The notes: generated by a model not told the origin, from the letters alone. Numbered from the stretch's first letter, positions 8,648-17,269 are shown. The stretch: DNA of 64,000 nt from Candidatus Kapaibacterium sp. (GCA_016788785.1 JAEUSM010000014.1:37081-101080), one strand, 5' to 3'. A program made the numbers and translations.

Positions 8648-9103
8648 TTATTTTTTAAGTTCTTTTTCGTACATAATAATCCAATCTTGGACTGTTAGTT
8701 TTCTCATTAATTCGCCAATGAGTTCATAAGGAATGTCATTAATTTTTTTGAAACGAATACAGCTTTTACCCATATCCAATTTTTGTTTGGTGTGTTTTGG
8801 AAATTCAGCAACAAACCAATCTAAAATAGTATTGTCTGTATACATCCCCATATGGTAAAAGTTAATGGAGTTTTTCTGAGATGCTAATCCTGCGAAAGGT
8901 AGTGGTTCTATGGGTTTGCAATGATAACCATTAGGATAAATAGAATGAGGAACAACATACCCCAATCCACCATAGCTTATTGCCGGTTCGAAACCTTCCG
9001 GAAGATTTTCAACAATTACCGAATGCAATTTGTTGAATGCTTCGAAACGATCCTCTGGAACATTTGCTAATATTTCTTCGACGGTAGTGCCATTTGCTTT
9101 CAT
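8648..9103 (-). CDS. DUF1801 (YdhG-like) protein
   Basis: A 151-residue member of the DUF1801/YdhG fold. It opens with VEEILANVPEDRFEAFNKLHSVI and carries AISYGGLGYVVPHSIYPNGYH, FYHMGMY and MGKSCIRFKKINDIP, all family features. Function is unknown; structures show a frataxin-like fold. A TAATTTTG element on the minus strand at 9145-9152 may be part of its promoter. It is the first gene of the six-gene run down to 6074. Confidence 0.83.
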   Translation of the reverse strand: MKANGTTVEEILANVPEDRFEAFNKLHSVIVENLPEGFEPAISYGGLGYVVPHSIYPNGYHCKPIEPLPFAGLASQKNSINFYHMGMYTDNTILDWFVAEFPKHTKQKLDMGKSCIRFKKINDIPYELIGELMRKLTVQDWIIMYEKELKK

Positions 9104-9237
9104 GATGGTTTTGTTAAAATTTAGAAGGAAGAATTATTACTTTTCAAAATTATGAAAAAACTGTGTAATATCCTAAAGAAATTCATCTACTACGTGAAAT
9201 TAGTTCAAATGAAATAAGAAATGAAGTAGATGCAAAT

Positions 9238-9609
9238 TCAGGATTGAATTTTATGCAGTAAAAGTTTAACAATGTTTCCAGCACGTTGTTTTGTTTCTTC
9301 AGCTTTTTCACCTTCAAAGAGTTCGTTCACTGTTTCATTGAATAGTTTAAGCCATTCTGTAAATTCTGTATTTGTTATTGGAGTGAGTTTACTCAAGGCT
9401 ATATGTTTTTGCATAGGATTCCCCTTGAAGCTATATTCACTAAAGAGTAAACTTGCCCAAAAATCATACATTTTTGGCAAATGTGTATCCCAATCTACTT
9501 GTGCAATGTCGTTAAAAATATATCCAATGATAGTACTTTTTTGAACCTTACCGTAAAACGTATTCACTAATAATTCAATATCAGCTCGGTTTTGAATGTC
9601 GTGTTTCAA
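9238..9609 (-). CDS. Group 3 truncated haemoglobin
   Basis: A 123-residue globin of the TrHb3 (P) class. The opening DIQNRADIELLVNTFYGKV, the central HLPKMYDFWASLLF and the proximal histidine in QKHIAL (His69) identify it. These proteins bind O2 or NO and are linked to microaerobic or nitrosative stress. The likely start is a TTG at 9607-9609; no ATG is available that keeps helix B intact. It lies 22 nt from the esterase gene on the same strand. Confidence 0.87.
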   Translation of the reverse strand: MKHDIQNRADIELLVNTFYGKVQKSTIIGYIFNDIAQVDWDTHLPKMYDFWASLLFSEYSFKGNPMQKHIALSKLTPITNTEFTEWLKLFNETVNELFEGEKAEETKQRAGNIVKLLLHKIQS

Positions 9610-9631
9610 TGGTTTTTCGATACTTCCCTAC

Positions 9632-10528
9632 TTACTGTAAATACACTCGAAAAAATGCTAAAAGTTTTGTTATCACATCCTCGGATTGCGTTCTGTCAAA
9701 TCCATGAAAGGCAATATATTCATGATATTGAGTTGGGACATTCAATGCTTTTAATTTATTAAAATGCCATTGGCTATGATAGACTGGAACCACAGGATCT
9801 AAACTTCCATGAAAAATAATTGTGGGTTGTGTTGTAGATGAAACATTCCAATATGGGCTAACTGCTTTATAGGCTGTTGTGTCCCAAGATTTACCAACAT
9901 ACTCAGTTAAAATATCACCTGTTTTACCGCCAGTGGCAATATTAAAACCATTGTACCATTCCCAATCATTGAATATTGCAGGTCCGAAAATATCTCCCGC
10001 ACATTTGATGTTGCTATTGTATTTATAGGCATAAATCATAGCAAGATGTGCACCTGCACTTGCACCAATGACACCAATATTTTTTGAAATTTGATATTTC
10101 GACGAATTCGTAGAAAGATGGTCAACAACAGAAGCAATATCTGCCATAATTTCTGCATGATGAATCTTGTTCGCCGTACTTGCATAGCGGTAATTCATTG
10201 TAACGATAGCAACCGAATTCCATCTTGATTTGATTAACTCAATGTACTGATTAAAGTCTTCCTTTTGTCCAGCAGTCCACGCACCACCATGTATCATCAA
10301 AATCACTGGAGTATTAATATTCCTTCTGGCTGGTAGATGAACATCATATTTTTGTCGCGTATGTAAACCATACGACACATCAACAAACGTGGTGTCACGA
10401 AATTCACCTATTGGGTTCGAATCGTCAGGAGCAACCGTTTTATCAGAACACGAAACACAGACGATAGTTGCAATAATGAGGCAAAGAAATGATATTTTGT
10501 TTGTTTTGTACATCTTAGTTTTCTTCAT
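9632..10528 (-). CDS. Lipoprotein alpha/beta-hydrolase (carboxylesterase-like)
   Basis: A 298-residue serine hydrolase with a lipoprotein signal peptide: hydrophobic stretch to residue 25, then a VSC lipobox with Cys27. The oxyanion-hole motif HGGAW is at 80-84, the nucleophile elbow GASAG holds Ser157, and the other triad residues are probably Asp244 (SLDPVVP) and His275 (FHGFD). This matches the HSL/BD-FAE esterase group. It should sit on the outer or inner membrane facing the periplasm. The natural ester is unknown. The haemoglobin gene follows 22 nt downstream, so both may share a transcript. Confidence 0.88.
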   Translation of the reverse strand: MKKTKMYKTNKISFLCLIIATIVCVSCSDKTVAPDDSNPIGEFRDTTFVDVSYGLHTRQKYDVHLPARRNINTPVILMIHGGAWTAGQKEDFNQYIELIKSRWNSVAIVTMNYRYASTANKIHHAEIMADIASVVDHLSTNSSKYQISKNIGVIGASAGAHLAMIYAYKYNSNIKCAGDIFGPAIFNDWEWYNGFNIATGGKTGDILTEYVGKSWDTTAYKAVSPYWNVSSTTQPTIIFHGSLDPVVPVYHSQWHFNKLKALNVPTQYHEYIAFHGFDRTQSEDVITKLLAFFRVYLQ

Positions 10529-10549
10529 AATAATTCTATTTTTTCATTC

Positions 10550-10775
10550 AGTTGGTTAGTGGCACTAACCAACTCGTTTTGATCCTTCTTCAGTTTCGAT
10601 TTGAGGTATTTCCAATAGTTTCGTATCTTTTTGCAATCAGCTTGGTCAGTGAGAACAGCACCTACCTATCGGTCAACATAAAATCGTATCGATATTTTCT
10701 GTTGTTCACCCATTATTACAGTAACGAAACAACAACCATTTTTATACATTTCAAGTGGTTAGTACCACTAACCAC
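10550..10775. mobile_element. Possible MITE/BIME-like element with palindromic inverted ends
   Basis: The left end, 10550-10574, is AGTTGGTTAGTG-G-CACTAACCAACT, a perfect 12-bp palindrome with one central base. The right end, 10755-10775, is GTGGTTAGT-ACC-ACTAACCAC. Read on opposite strands the two align as CAGKTGGTTAGTGGYACTAACCA, so they form imperfect terminal inverted repeats that are themselves hairpins. The inverted similarity continues outwards into TTTTTTCA / TGAAAAAA. The interior has no gene. This looks like a small non-autonomous element or a pair of REP-type hairpins, but only one copy is in the window. Confidence 0.4.
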
Positions 10776-10834
10776 CTGAAAAAATTCTAATGTTCGAGAA
10801 TTTCGAGTTGAACAGTTATTACTTTCTGCGAAAC

Positions 10835-10860
10835 AAAAAAGCCACTTGGGGAAGTGGCTT
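10835..10860 (-). terminator. Terminator after AlbA-type regulator gene
   Basis: AAGCCACTT / AAGTGGCTT with a GGGG loop lies 8 nt past the stop on the minus strand, followed by TTTTTTGTTT in that direction. Confidence 0.8.
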
Positions 10861-10867
10861 GGGGAGA

Positions 10868-12040
10868 TTATGATTTTTCTGGTCTGGGAATGACAACCCT
10901 GAATTGTTCACCATCAATGTCATTGTATAGCTCAATGTTTGGTTGTTCTCGAATTGCTCGTTTGATACCTGAACCTAATCCACTATAAGGTAATGTATGA
11001 ATGCTAAAGGCAACAATTTGATTGTTTCGAATGACTGGATTTCCATATTTGATTTCTTCCACTGTCAAACTATTCGGTAATTTTCCAGGACTACTGATTT
11101 CGATCCTATTATCAAAAATAAGAAGTCTTATAGGTGAGTTTTTAAAATAATCCCTATGAACTAAGGCATTTTGCACTAATTCAATCAAAGCGATTTCAGA
11201 AACCTCCAATTTCCCTATGGAATTAAAATTCTGACCATCTTGCAAATACTGTAATGAAGAAGTTAGAAATTTCATAGCTGCTTCAAATAATTCCGGAATC
11301 GTTCCTTGCAAATCTGCTGGCTTACTTCTATAAGTTATTCCAGCAATATCATTTCCAACATACGAAACAGCTTTTATAGTAAAAGCTGGTTTAAAGGTTT
11401 GTGGAGATTTTCCAAAAAACAGCAAACCTGCTAAGGTCAAAGAATTATTCCGTAGAACTCTTTTAGCCCGTAAAGCTTCTTCAAAGGTCAAACCTTTTTC
11501 TTCAAAGGTTGTTAGAAATTCTCTTTTAAAATATTGAACAAATAGTCTAAAGTCTATATCCTCTATCGAAGTTCCAAACACTTCCATTTCATCTGCTAAT
11601 AAATTTGCACTTTGTTGAAACAGTCGCATTATCTCTGAATTATCAGTCAAAAGTCGTTTATTTGAACCCTGTTTTACGTATATTTCACCCTTCGCAGTTT
11701 TGTAAGGTTTATTAATACCCTCATGAATATGAATTACAAGTACGTTTTTTAATTTCCCTTTTTCGTCGATTTTGACAACTTCGTTTGATATGTAAACTGT
11801 AGGCTTTATATTATCTGCTATGTAAGATAAATCTTTGTCGTACTGTTCAATTTGTGTTGAAGACAAACCAATAATTTCACCAGTACTATCTTTAATTCCT
11901 AACAACAAAACACCCCCTAAAGTATTCGACATTGCCACAATCTCTTGAGCAACACTATCCTTATGTGGTAGCAGTTCTTTAAACTGAACCTTACTGGTTT
12001 CGCCTGTTTCGATTATTTCTAAAAGTTCTTCGGAAGTCAT
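10868..12040 (-). CDS. AlbA/Schlafen-domain putative transcriptional regulator (AAA_4 type)
   Basis: A protein of 390 residues. The N-terminal half is the AlbA_2/Schlafen-like domain: ETSKVQFKELLPHKDSVAQEIVAMSNTLGGVLLLGIKD (here in parts: FKE core and GGVLLLGI). The C-terminal half is the HATPase_c_4 domain with ELVQNALVHRDY, SPGKLPNSLTVEEI and GLGSGIKR. This architecture is annotated as ATP-dependent helicase-related or transcriptional regulator; function is not settled, though Schlafen-like domains are linked to nucleic-acid cleavage and regulation. I use the ATG at 12038-12040, as the longer GTG start at 12094 coincides with a TATTTTTG promoter-like element (12094-12101). Confidence 0.85.
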   Translation of the reverse strand: MTSEELLEIIETGETSKVQFKELLPHKDSVAQEIVAMSNTLGGVLLLGIKDSTGEIIGLSSTQIEQYDKDLSYIADNIKPTVYISNEVVKIDEKGKLKNVLVIHIHEGINKPYKTAKGEIYVKQGSNKRLLTDNSEIMRLFQQSANLLADEMEVFGTSIEDIDFRLFVQYFKREFLTTFEEKGLTFEEALRAKRVLRNNSLTLAGLLFFGKSPQTFKPAFTIKAVSYVGNDIAGITYRSKPADLQGTIPELFEAAMKFLTSSLQYLQDGQNFNSIGKLEVSEIALIELVQNALVHRDYFKNSPIRLLIFDNRIEISSPGKLPNSLTVEEIKYGNPVIRNNQIVAFSIHTLPYSGLGSGIKRAIREQPNIELYNDIDGEQFRVVIPRPEKS

Positions 12041-12130
12041 CGGTTTTACGTTGTTATTTTTAACAGAAATTACAAAAATCTCTATGTGTTTCACAAAAAT
12101 ACAACTTTTTCAGCGATTAGTTAATCAAAA

Positions 12131-12156
12131 CAACAAAGCCACTTTTGGAAGTGGCT
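12131..12156 (-). terminator. Terminator after sensor kinase gene
   Basis: AGCCACTT / AAGTGGCT with a four-base loop, followed on the minus strand by TTGTTGTTTTG, lies 34 nt after the kinase stop codon. The T-run is imperfect. Confidence 0.65.
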
Positions 12157-12189
12157 AAATCATTTTTGAAAAACTAAAAGTCCAATGTG

Positions 12190-14106
12190 TTACACATGAT
12201 TCAATGCAGAATTTTGTTTGTTTTGACGAACTTCTTTCATCGGTAATTCTATTATGAAGGTCGTGCCGTTTCCAATCTCAGATTCTACGTTGATTGTTCC
12301 TTTGTGACGAGAAATAATTTCTTTGGAAATACTGAGTCCCAATCCACTATTATCTTTTCCTTTAGTGGAGAAAAATGAATCAAATAGTTTCGGGATTGAC
12401 TCTTTTGGAATTCCTTTTCCATTGTCTTTGACCTTGATGATCGATGATTTTTTTGTGCTATCTGCTATAAGTTCAATTGATGTTGCACCAGCTTGAACAG
12501 CATTGACACACATATTCAGTACCACTTGGTTCAATTCGCCTATTGATCCATAGATATTGGTAGGATTAAGCAATATTTTTTCAACATGAATTGATGGAAA
12601 TTGAACGCGAAAAAGTATTAAAGAATTTTCGAAGAAAACTGACGCTTCTTCCAATTGATACTCAACTTCCTTTTTCTTTGAAAACGTTCTCAATGATGAT
12701 ATGATCGTTGTGATTCTATTGAGACCTATTTGAGCAATGGAAAGTGAACGTAACGATGAAGTAAAATACTTTTCCATTCTTTCTATATCTTGCACATCTG
12801 TAGTCAATGATTTTTTTGCTTCTTGGAAAATCTTTTCGTTTTCGGTTATTGCCGTGATAGCATTTTCAATAGACAAGTTTATAGCCGTATTTGGATTGTT
12901 TATTTCATGTAGAATTCCAGAGGTAAGCATACCAATAGCATTCATACGTTCACTATGAATTAATTGTGTTTGCATTTTGTGAACGGAATCAATAGCATCT
13001 AATACTTCCATATTTTTTTGCAACAATTCTTCGTTTGTCGATTCGAGTTCACGTTTTTTAAATTCTAATTCTACTTTTTGTGAGTTTATTTCTTCACTTT
13101 TAATTTGTAACAACGTGTATGAATCTGCCAATTCTTCAGTTCTTTTCGCAATTTTATCAACCATCGTATTGAAAGCATTTGCCAAATCTTGAATTTCATC
13201 TGATGTTTTTATAGAAACTTTTTGATATGATCCATCTGAAAATTCTTGAACAGATTTTTGCAATTGTTCAATGGGTTTGGATATCCTTCTACCCATGAAA
13301 ACCGAAAGAACTACAACGAAACAAAAACTTGCTAATGCAACAACTATGTTTATCATTTGTAATTGTTCTACTTGTTGTTGATGTTGCGAAGAAATTCGCT
13401 CCATAGTATGTTGTACTCTTGAGTAGGCTATACTAAGTGAATCAGACAACATTGCAGTTTTTGTTTTTGCTTCAACAACAGTGAGGAAGTTTTTCTTATA
13501 TTCTTCAGTGAGTACACTTGCTCGTTGTTTGATTGGTTCTGGTGCAGAAGTAAGCAACATTTTTTCCAAAGCTTTGTTTGCACTATCTATTGTTTGTTTG
13601 GCATATTTACTATCAGCACGCATAAAAAAATCTTTTTCTCGACGACGAGCTTCCAAAAGAGTAACTTGAATGTCGTAATATCGCAATTTGGCAACAATTT
13701 CTTGAAACTCGTGAACAGCTTCTCGCATCAACCCTTCTGAACCTTTATTTTCAGATAACCCTTTTTGTTCGGCTAAAACAACTAAAGAATCAATAGCTTC
13801 TCTAAATTCTTTGATTGCAAATAATAGTTGTGTTTTATCTTGAAATGCATCTATACCTTCAAGAGTCTTCTCAATGAGTTGCAATTCTGAATTCATTGCT
13901 TGAACCAAGGAAGAATCCTTACGATGAGATGATTGAAATTTTGTGTGTATTTGATACAAACGCAAAACACGAATTTCAAGATCTTTCACTCTTTGCTGTT
14001 GAAACAAATCATTAATTTGCACACCACCCACAATAAAGATTACTGACATACAGCCCAATATTGCTGCAGCAAATAACAACAGTTTTGGAAATATATTTAA
14101 TCGCAT
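12190..14106 (-). CDS. Membrane sensor histidine kinase with HAMP domain, orphan
   Basis: A 638-residue kinase. From the N-terminus: membrane segment (about 6-30), a long helical periplasmic sensor region, a second membrane segment (about 250-272), HAMP (RRISKPIEQLQ onwards), coiled coil, DHp domain with phospho-acceptor His in GILHEINNP, and HATPase with N box (NMCVNAVQAG), DNGKGIPKE and GLGLSISKEI. It belongs to the HPK4-like group. The ATG at 14104-14106 has AAGGGA 7 nt upstream; the earlier frame start lacks one. No response regulator lies nearby, so its partner is encoded elsewhere. The ligand is unknown. Confidence 0.9.
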   Translation of the reverse strand: MRLNIFPKLLLFAAAILGCMSVIFIVGGVQINDLFQQQRVKDLEIRVLRLYQIHTKFQSSHRKDSSLVQAMNSELQLIEKTLEGIDAFQDKTQLLFAIKEFREAIDSLVVLAEQKGLSENKGSEGLMREAVHEFQEIVAKLRYYDIQVTLLEARRREKDFFMRADSKYAKQTIDSANKALEKMLLTSAPEPIKQRASVLTEEYKKNFLTVVEAKTKTAMLSDSLSIAYSRVQHTMERISSQHQQQVEQLQMINIVVALASFCFVVVLSVFMGRRISKPIEQLQKSVQEFSDGSYQKVSIKTSDEIQDLANAFNTMVDKIAKRTEELADSYTLLQIKSEEINSQKVELEFKKRELESTNEELLQKNMEVLDAIDSVHKMQTQLIHSERMNAIGMLTSGILHEINNPNTAINLSIENAITAITENEKIFQEAKKSLTTDVQDIERMEKYFTSSLRSLSIAQIGLNRITTIISSLRTFSKKKEVEYQLEEASVFFENSLILFRVQFPSIHVEKILLNPTNIYGSIGELNQVVLNMCVNAVQAGATSIELIADSTKKSSIIKVKDNGKGIPKESIPKLFDSFFSTKGKDNSGLGLSISKEIISRHKGTINVESEIGNGTTFIIELPMKEVRQNKQNSALNHV

Positions 14107-14391
14107 TATTTGTCCCTTAAGGGTGATTTTTTTAAATTTCACCCACAAAAGAACGTACTAAACATTATAATTCATAGAATTTCCATGCTAACTTTTGGTA
14201 ATATTCCCCAACTTTCTATACCCTGAAGTTAATAATAAACAAAAAGTAAAAACTAAAAGAAAATAACTTGTCTTTTGTTATAAAGAAAACACTATATCCG
14301 TTACCATTCTCAAACTTCATTTCTCCCTTTTGTACTATTTTTGGGGAATATTAGTCTATACTGCAAATTTACAGAGTAATATAGTAGAAAT

Positions 14392-16224
14392 ATGTGTGGT
14401 ATCGTAGGATATAAAGGGCATCAGCAGGTGTCGTCGGTGATTGTCAATGGTTTGCGTCGGTTGGAATATAGGGGATACGATTCGGCTGGTGTTGCAATTA
14501 TCGAAAATGGACATTATGTCATTAAAAAGTGTGCTGGTTTGGTGGAAGATTTGGAAAAATTAGTCAATCATTCACAACTCAAAGGCACTGTAGGCATTGG
14601 GCACACACGTTGGGCTACTCACGGAGCTCCGACGAACGAAAATGCTCACCCACATTTGGATTACACTGGTAAAATTGTGTTAGTTCACAATGGAATTATC
14701 GAAAATTATCAGACGTTAAAAAAGAAACTTGCGAAAAATGGAGTCGAATTTGTCTCTCAAACAGATACTGAAGTTTTAGCATGTTTCATTGGCTCTATTT
14801 ACGAAAAAGTACAAAATTTCGAGTTAGCAGTTCGATTGGCTCTTTCGGAAGTAGAAGGTACATTCGGTATAGCCGTATTGTGTCTTGATGAACCAGATAT
14901 GATGATTGCTGTTCGACGTGGTTCACCGCTGGTTTTGGGTTTGGGCAATAACGAGTTTATTATCGCCTCTGACGCCTCAGCAATCGTTCAGCATACTCGC
15001 CAAGTTATCTATCTCAATGATAATGAAATGGCAGTTATTGATGGAGATACCTATGTTACGAAAACTATCTACGACCAAGAAACTGACTCAGAAATTCAAG
15101 AAGTTGAGTTCGAACTCGAAAAAATAGAAAAAGGTGGTTTTGATCACTTTATGTTGAAAGAAATTTACGAGCAACCTGAAACGTTCCATAATGCTATACG
15201 CGGAAGATTACTGTCTGCAGAGGGGAATGTCAAATTAGGTGGTTTGGGACCAGTTCGCGATAAAATTCGTGCTGCAAAACGTATCATCATCACAGCGTGT
15301 GGTACTTCATGGCATTCGGCACTTGTTGGTGAATATCTCATCGAACAATTGGCACATATTCCAGTGGAAGTTGAGTATGCTTCGGAATTTCGTTATCGTA
15401 ATCCTATCATTTATCCAGATGATGTGTTGATAGGAATTTCGCAAAGTGGTGAGACTGCTGATACATTGGCAGCTTTACGAGAAGCTAAACAAAAAGGTGC
15501 GACTATTTTGGGAATCGTCAACGTTGTTGGTTCTACCATTGCTCGTGAGACCGATGCGGGAGTTTTTATTCATGCAGGTCCAGAAATCGGCGTAGCATCG
15601 ACAAAAGCATTTACTTCTCAAGTAGGAGTTTTGGCAATGCTTGCGATATACATTGGTAGAATGATTCATCTTTCGCAACGTGAGGCGAAAGTCATTGCAC
15701 AAGAATTGGAAAAAATTCCACAAAAAATACAACAAATCCTTGATAACGCTGATAAAATCAAAGAAATTGCCTTACAATACAAAGATGCTCAAAATTTCCT
15801 GTATTTGGGACGTGGTTTGAATTTCCCAGTTGCATTGGAAGGTGCTTTGAAGCTGAAAGAAATATCCTATATCCATGCAGAGGGTTACCCTGCAGCAGAA
15901 ATGAAACACGGTCCAATTGCACTCATCGACGAAAACCTTCCTGTTGTTTTCATAGCAACAAAGGATGACATTTACGATAAAATCATTTCCAATATCGAAG
16001 AAGTTCGAGCAAGAAAAGGGAAAGTGATTGCGATTGCAACTGAGGGTGACACTCAAATTCTTACCTTAGCCGATCATGTCATCTATATTCCAGAAACTGA
16101 CTCTATGCTGACACCAATTTTAGCAGCAATCCCATTGCAGTTACTATCATATTACATTTCCGTTGCATTAGACCGCAACGTTGACAAACCACGTAACCTC
16201 GCCAAATCCGTTACTGTGGAGTAA
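14392..16224 (+). CDS. glmS: Glutamine-fructose-6-phosphate aminotransferase (isomerizing)
   Basis: A full-length GlmS of 610 residues (E. coli 609). It converts fructose-6-phosphate and glutamine to glucosamine-6-phosphate, the entry step to peptidoglycan and lipid A. Cys2 at the N-terminus (MCGIVGY) is the glutaminase nucleophile after Met removal. Two SIS domains follow: ACGTSWHSALVGEYLIE, SQSGETADT, STKAFTSQ, LGRGLNFPVALEGALKLKEISYIHAEGY and EMKHGP. The C-terminal LAKSVTVE is invariant in the family. A TATTTTTG element at 14336-14343 could be a promoter part. No glmS ribozyme is seen in the short leader. Confidence 0.98.
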   Translation: MCGIVGYKGHQQVSSVIVNGLRRLEYRGYDSAGVAIIENGHYVIKKCAGLVEDLEKLVNHSQLKGTVGIGHTRWATHGAPTNENAHPHLDYTGKIVLVHNGIIENYQTLKKKLAKNGVEFVSQTDTEVLACFIGSIYEKVQNFELAVRLALSEVEGTFGIAVLCLDEPDMMIAVRRGSPLVLGLGNNEFIIASDASAIVQHTRQVIYLNDNEMAVIDGDTYVTKTIYDQETDSEIQEVEFELEKIEKGGFDHFMLKEIYEQPETFHNAIRGRLLSAEGNVKLGGLGPVRDKIRAAKRIIITACGTSWHSALVGEYLIEQLAHIPVEVEYASEFRYRNPIIYPDDVLIGISQSGETADTLAALREAKQKGATILGIVNVVGSTIARETDAGVFIHAGPEIGVASTKAFTSQVGVLAMLAIYIGRMIHLSQREAKVIAQELEKIPQKIQQILDNADKIKEIALQYKDAQNFLYLGRGLNFPVALEGALKLKEISYIHAEGYPAAEMKHGPIALIDENLPVVFIATKDDIYDKIISNIEEVRARKGKVIAIATEGDTQILTLADHVIYIPETDSMLTPILAAIPLQLLSYYISVALDRNVDKPRNLAKSVTVE

Positions 16225-16247
16225 ATTTCATTCGATCTTGAATTAAA

Positions 16248-16280
16248 AAATCCCCTCTAAAGTTTATTTAGAGGGGATTT
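16248..16280. terminator. Bidirectional terminator between glmS and doxX-like gene
   Basis: AAATCCCCTCTAAA / TTTAGAGGGGATTT with a GTTTA loop separates two convergent genes and has A/T flanks on both sides, so it can serve both. Confidence 0.85.
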
Positions 16281-16284
16281 GTGT

Positions 16285-16644
16285 TTATTGAGAGATTTTT
16301 TCTAAGTAGATGTAGGATACTACTAAGAGAATAAGTGATACCACTGGAGCGATGGCTGTTTGAATACCATCAACAGCAGTGTGGGCAATGAATGCAGAAA
16401 CGAAGGTAATTGCAAATCCAATGTAGCCTATCAAACGGATTTTTACCGAAAGTTTTGGTGCTATTAAAATCACTGCTCCGATGAGTTTGAAAATGCCGAG
16501 TTGCACCCTAAAATACTCTGGATAGCCTAAGTGCTTGAATCCTTCCGACATTTCAGGGTTAAAGAGCATCATAGATCCGGACATAATACTCATTCCAGCA
16601 GTAAGGATTGTAGTAACCCAATAGATAATTTTACTTGTTTTCAT
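16285..16644 (-). CDS. DoxX-like membrane protein
   Basis: A 119-residue protein with four predicted membrane helices and the DoxX-like family pattern HLGYPEYFRVQLGIFKLIGAV, followed by APKLSVKIRLIGYIGFAIT. Members are linked to oxidative or thiol stress, and often lie beside an HxlR-type regulator, exactly as here (divergent gene at 16749). AAGGAAA precedes the ATG. The HxlR protein probably controls it through the palindromes between the two genes. Confidence 0.87.
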   Translation of the reverse strand: MKTSKIIYWVTTILTAGMSIMSGSMMLFNPEMSEGFKHLGYPEYFRVQLGIFKLIGAVILIAPKLSVKIRLIGYIGFAITFVSAFIAHTAVDGIQTAIAPVVSLILLVVSYIYLEKISQ

Positions 16645-16705
16645 TTGTTTCCTTAAAGATTAATTTGTAATTTTGTACTAAATTACAGATATAAACTATA
16701 CAAGA

Positions 16706-16736
16706 TATAGTACTATACCTTTGTATAGCACTATAC
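16706..16736. promoter_or_regulatory. Palindromic operators and promoter core between doxX-like and hxlR genes
   Basis: TATAGTACTATA (16706-16717) and GTATAG-CA-CTATAC (16723-16736) are two related palindromes that flank TACCTTTG (16716-16723), a match to TAnnTTTG for the plus-strand hxlR gene. The placement suggests repression of both divergent genes by HxlR, with thiol or electrophile sensing as in YodB/HypR relatives. Binding is inferred. Confidence 0.5.
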
Positions 16737-16748
16737 ACTGAGGAAGCA

Positions 16749-17141
16749 ATGGAAACTATTACGAGAACAAATATTCTAACAGGTGAAGAATGTCCACATT
16801 CAAAAGATCACTCGGATTGTCACCGAATGTTGTTACCAGTTCGAGATACTTTAGATATATTGATGGGAAGATGGAAAATCCCTATTATTATCTCACTTAC
16901 ATTTGGGAATAAACGATTTGGAGAGATTGCGAAAGATCTTGAAGGGATTACTGACAGAATGCTTTCGAAAGAATTGAAAGAATTGGAAATTAATCAATTG
17001 ATTGAAAGAAATGTTTATGCAACCTTTCCACCCAAGGTTGAATATTCTATCACAGAACATGGCAGAACACTCCATTTAGTAATCAAAGAGTTACATGATT
17101 GGGGTTCGTTTCATCGCAAAAAAGTTCTTGGAAACAACTAA
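16749..17141 (+). CDS. HxlR-family winged-helix regulator
   Basis: A 130-residue regulator. The core is RDTLDILMGRWKIPIIISLTFGNKRFGEI, then DRMLSKELKELE (recognition helix) and VEYSITEHGRTL (wing), which are HxlR signatures. It carries two cysteines near the N-terminus (ECPHSKDHSDCHRM); HxlR regulators such as YodB sense quinones and diamide through an N-terminal Cys, and this Cys-His cluster (CPHSKDHSDCH) could also bind metal. It diverges from the DoxX-like gene with palindromic operators between them. Confidence 0.88.
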   Translation: METITRTNILTGEECPHSKDHSDCHRMLLPVRDTLDILMGRWKIPIIISLTFGNKRFGEIAKDLEGITDRMLSKELKELEINQLIERNVYATFPPKVEYSITEHGRTLHLVIKELHDWGSFHRKKVLGNN

Positions 17142-17269
17142 TTGCACAAAATGGCGAAAGTGCAATTATGGAATTTTATAATTGCACTTCTGCGTCTAAA
17201 TGCAATTATAGATACTTATAATTGCACTTCTGCGTCTAAATGCAATTATAGATACTTATAATTGCACTT
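17139..17269. repeat. Array of TAATTGCA hairpins with a 40-bp tandem repeat upstream of fic
   Basis: Seven copies of TAATTGCA in alternating orientation are spaced about 17-23 bases apart. Three form hairpins: AAGTGCAATTAT/ATAATTGCACTT (17158-17189), and TGCAATTATA/TATAATTGCA twice (17201-17226 and 17241-17266). The last two belong to a perfect 40-bp direct repeat (17181-17220 and 17221-17260) with a partial third copy to 17269. The first copy overlaps the hxlR stop codon. It may be a multi-site operator for the fic gene or a terminator cluster. Confidence 0.75.

Larger units (their letters stand above)
10529..10867. other. Gene-free stretch with inverted palindromes and a terminator
   Basis: This 339-base interval between the esterase and the AlbA-type regulator holds no convincing gene. 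It contains a 226-base element bounded by two related palindromes (10550-10574 and 10755-10775) and the terminator at 10835-10860. A 75-codon plus-strand frame across the element has no ribosome site and no recognisable protein. Confidence 0.7.

Noticed and set aside
10552..10779. 75-codon plus-strand frame across the inverted palindromes
   Set aside because: No ribosome site, no recognisable protein, and its ends are simply the palindromes read in frame.
14149..14391. glmS ribozyme or riboswitch in the glmS leader
   Set aside because: The leader is short and AT-rich and I could not find the conserved ribozyme core; the ribozyme is typical of Gram-positive bacteria.
17158..17269. Possible CRISPR array
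   Set aside because: The 40-bp units are perfect tandem copies without unique spacers between them, and no cas gene is near.
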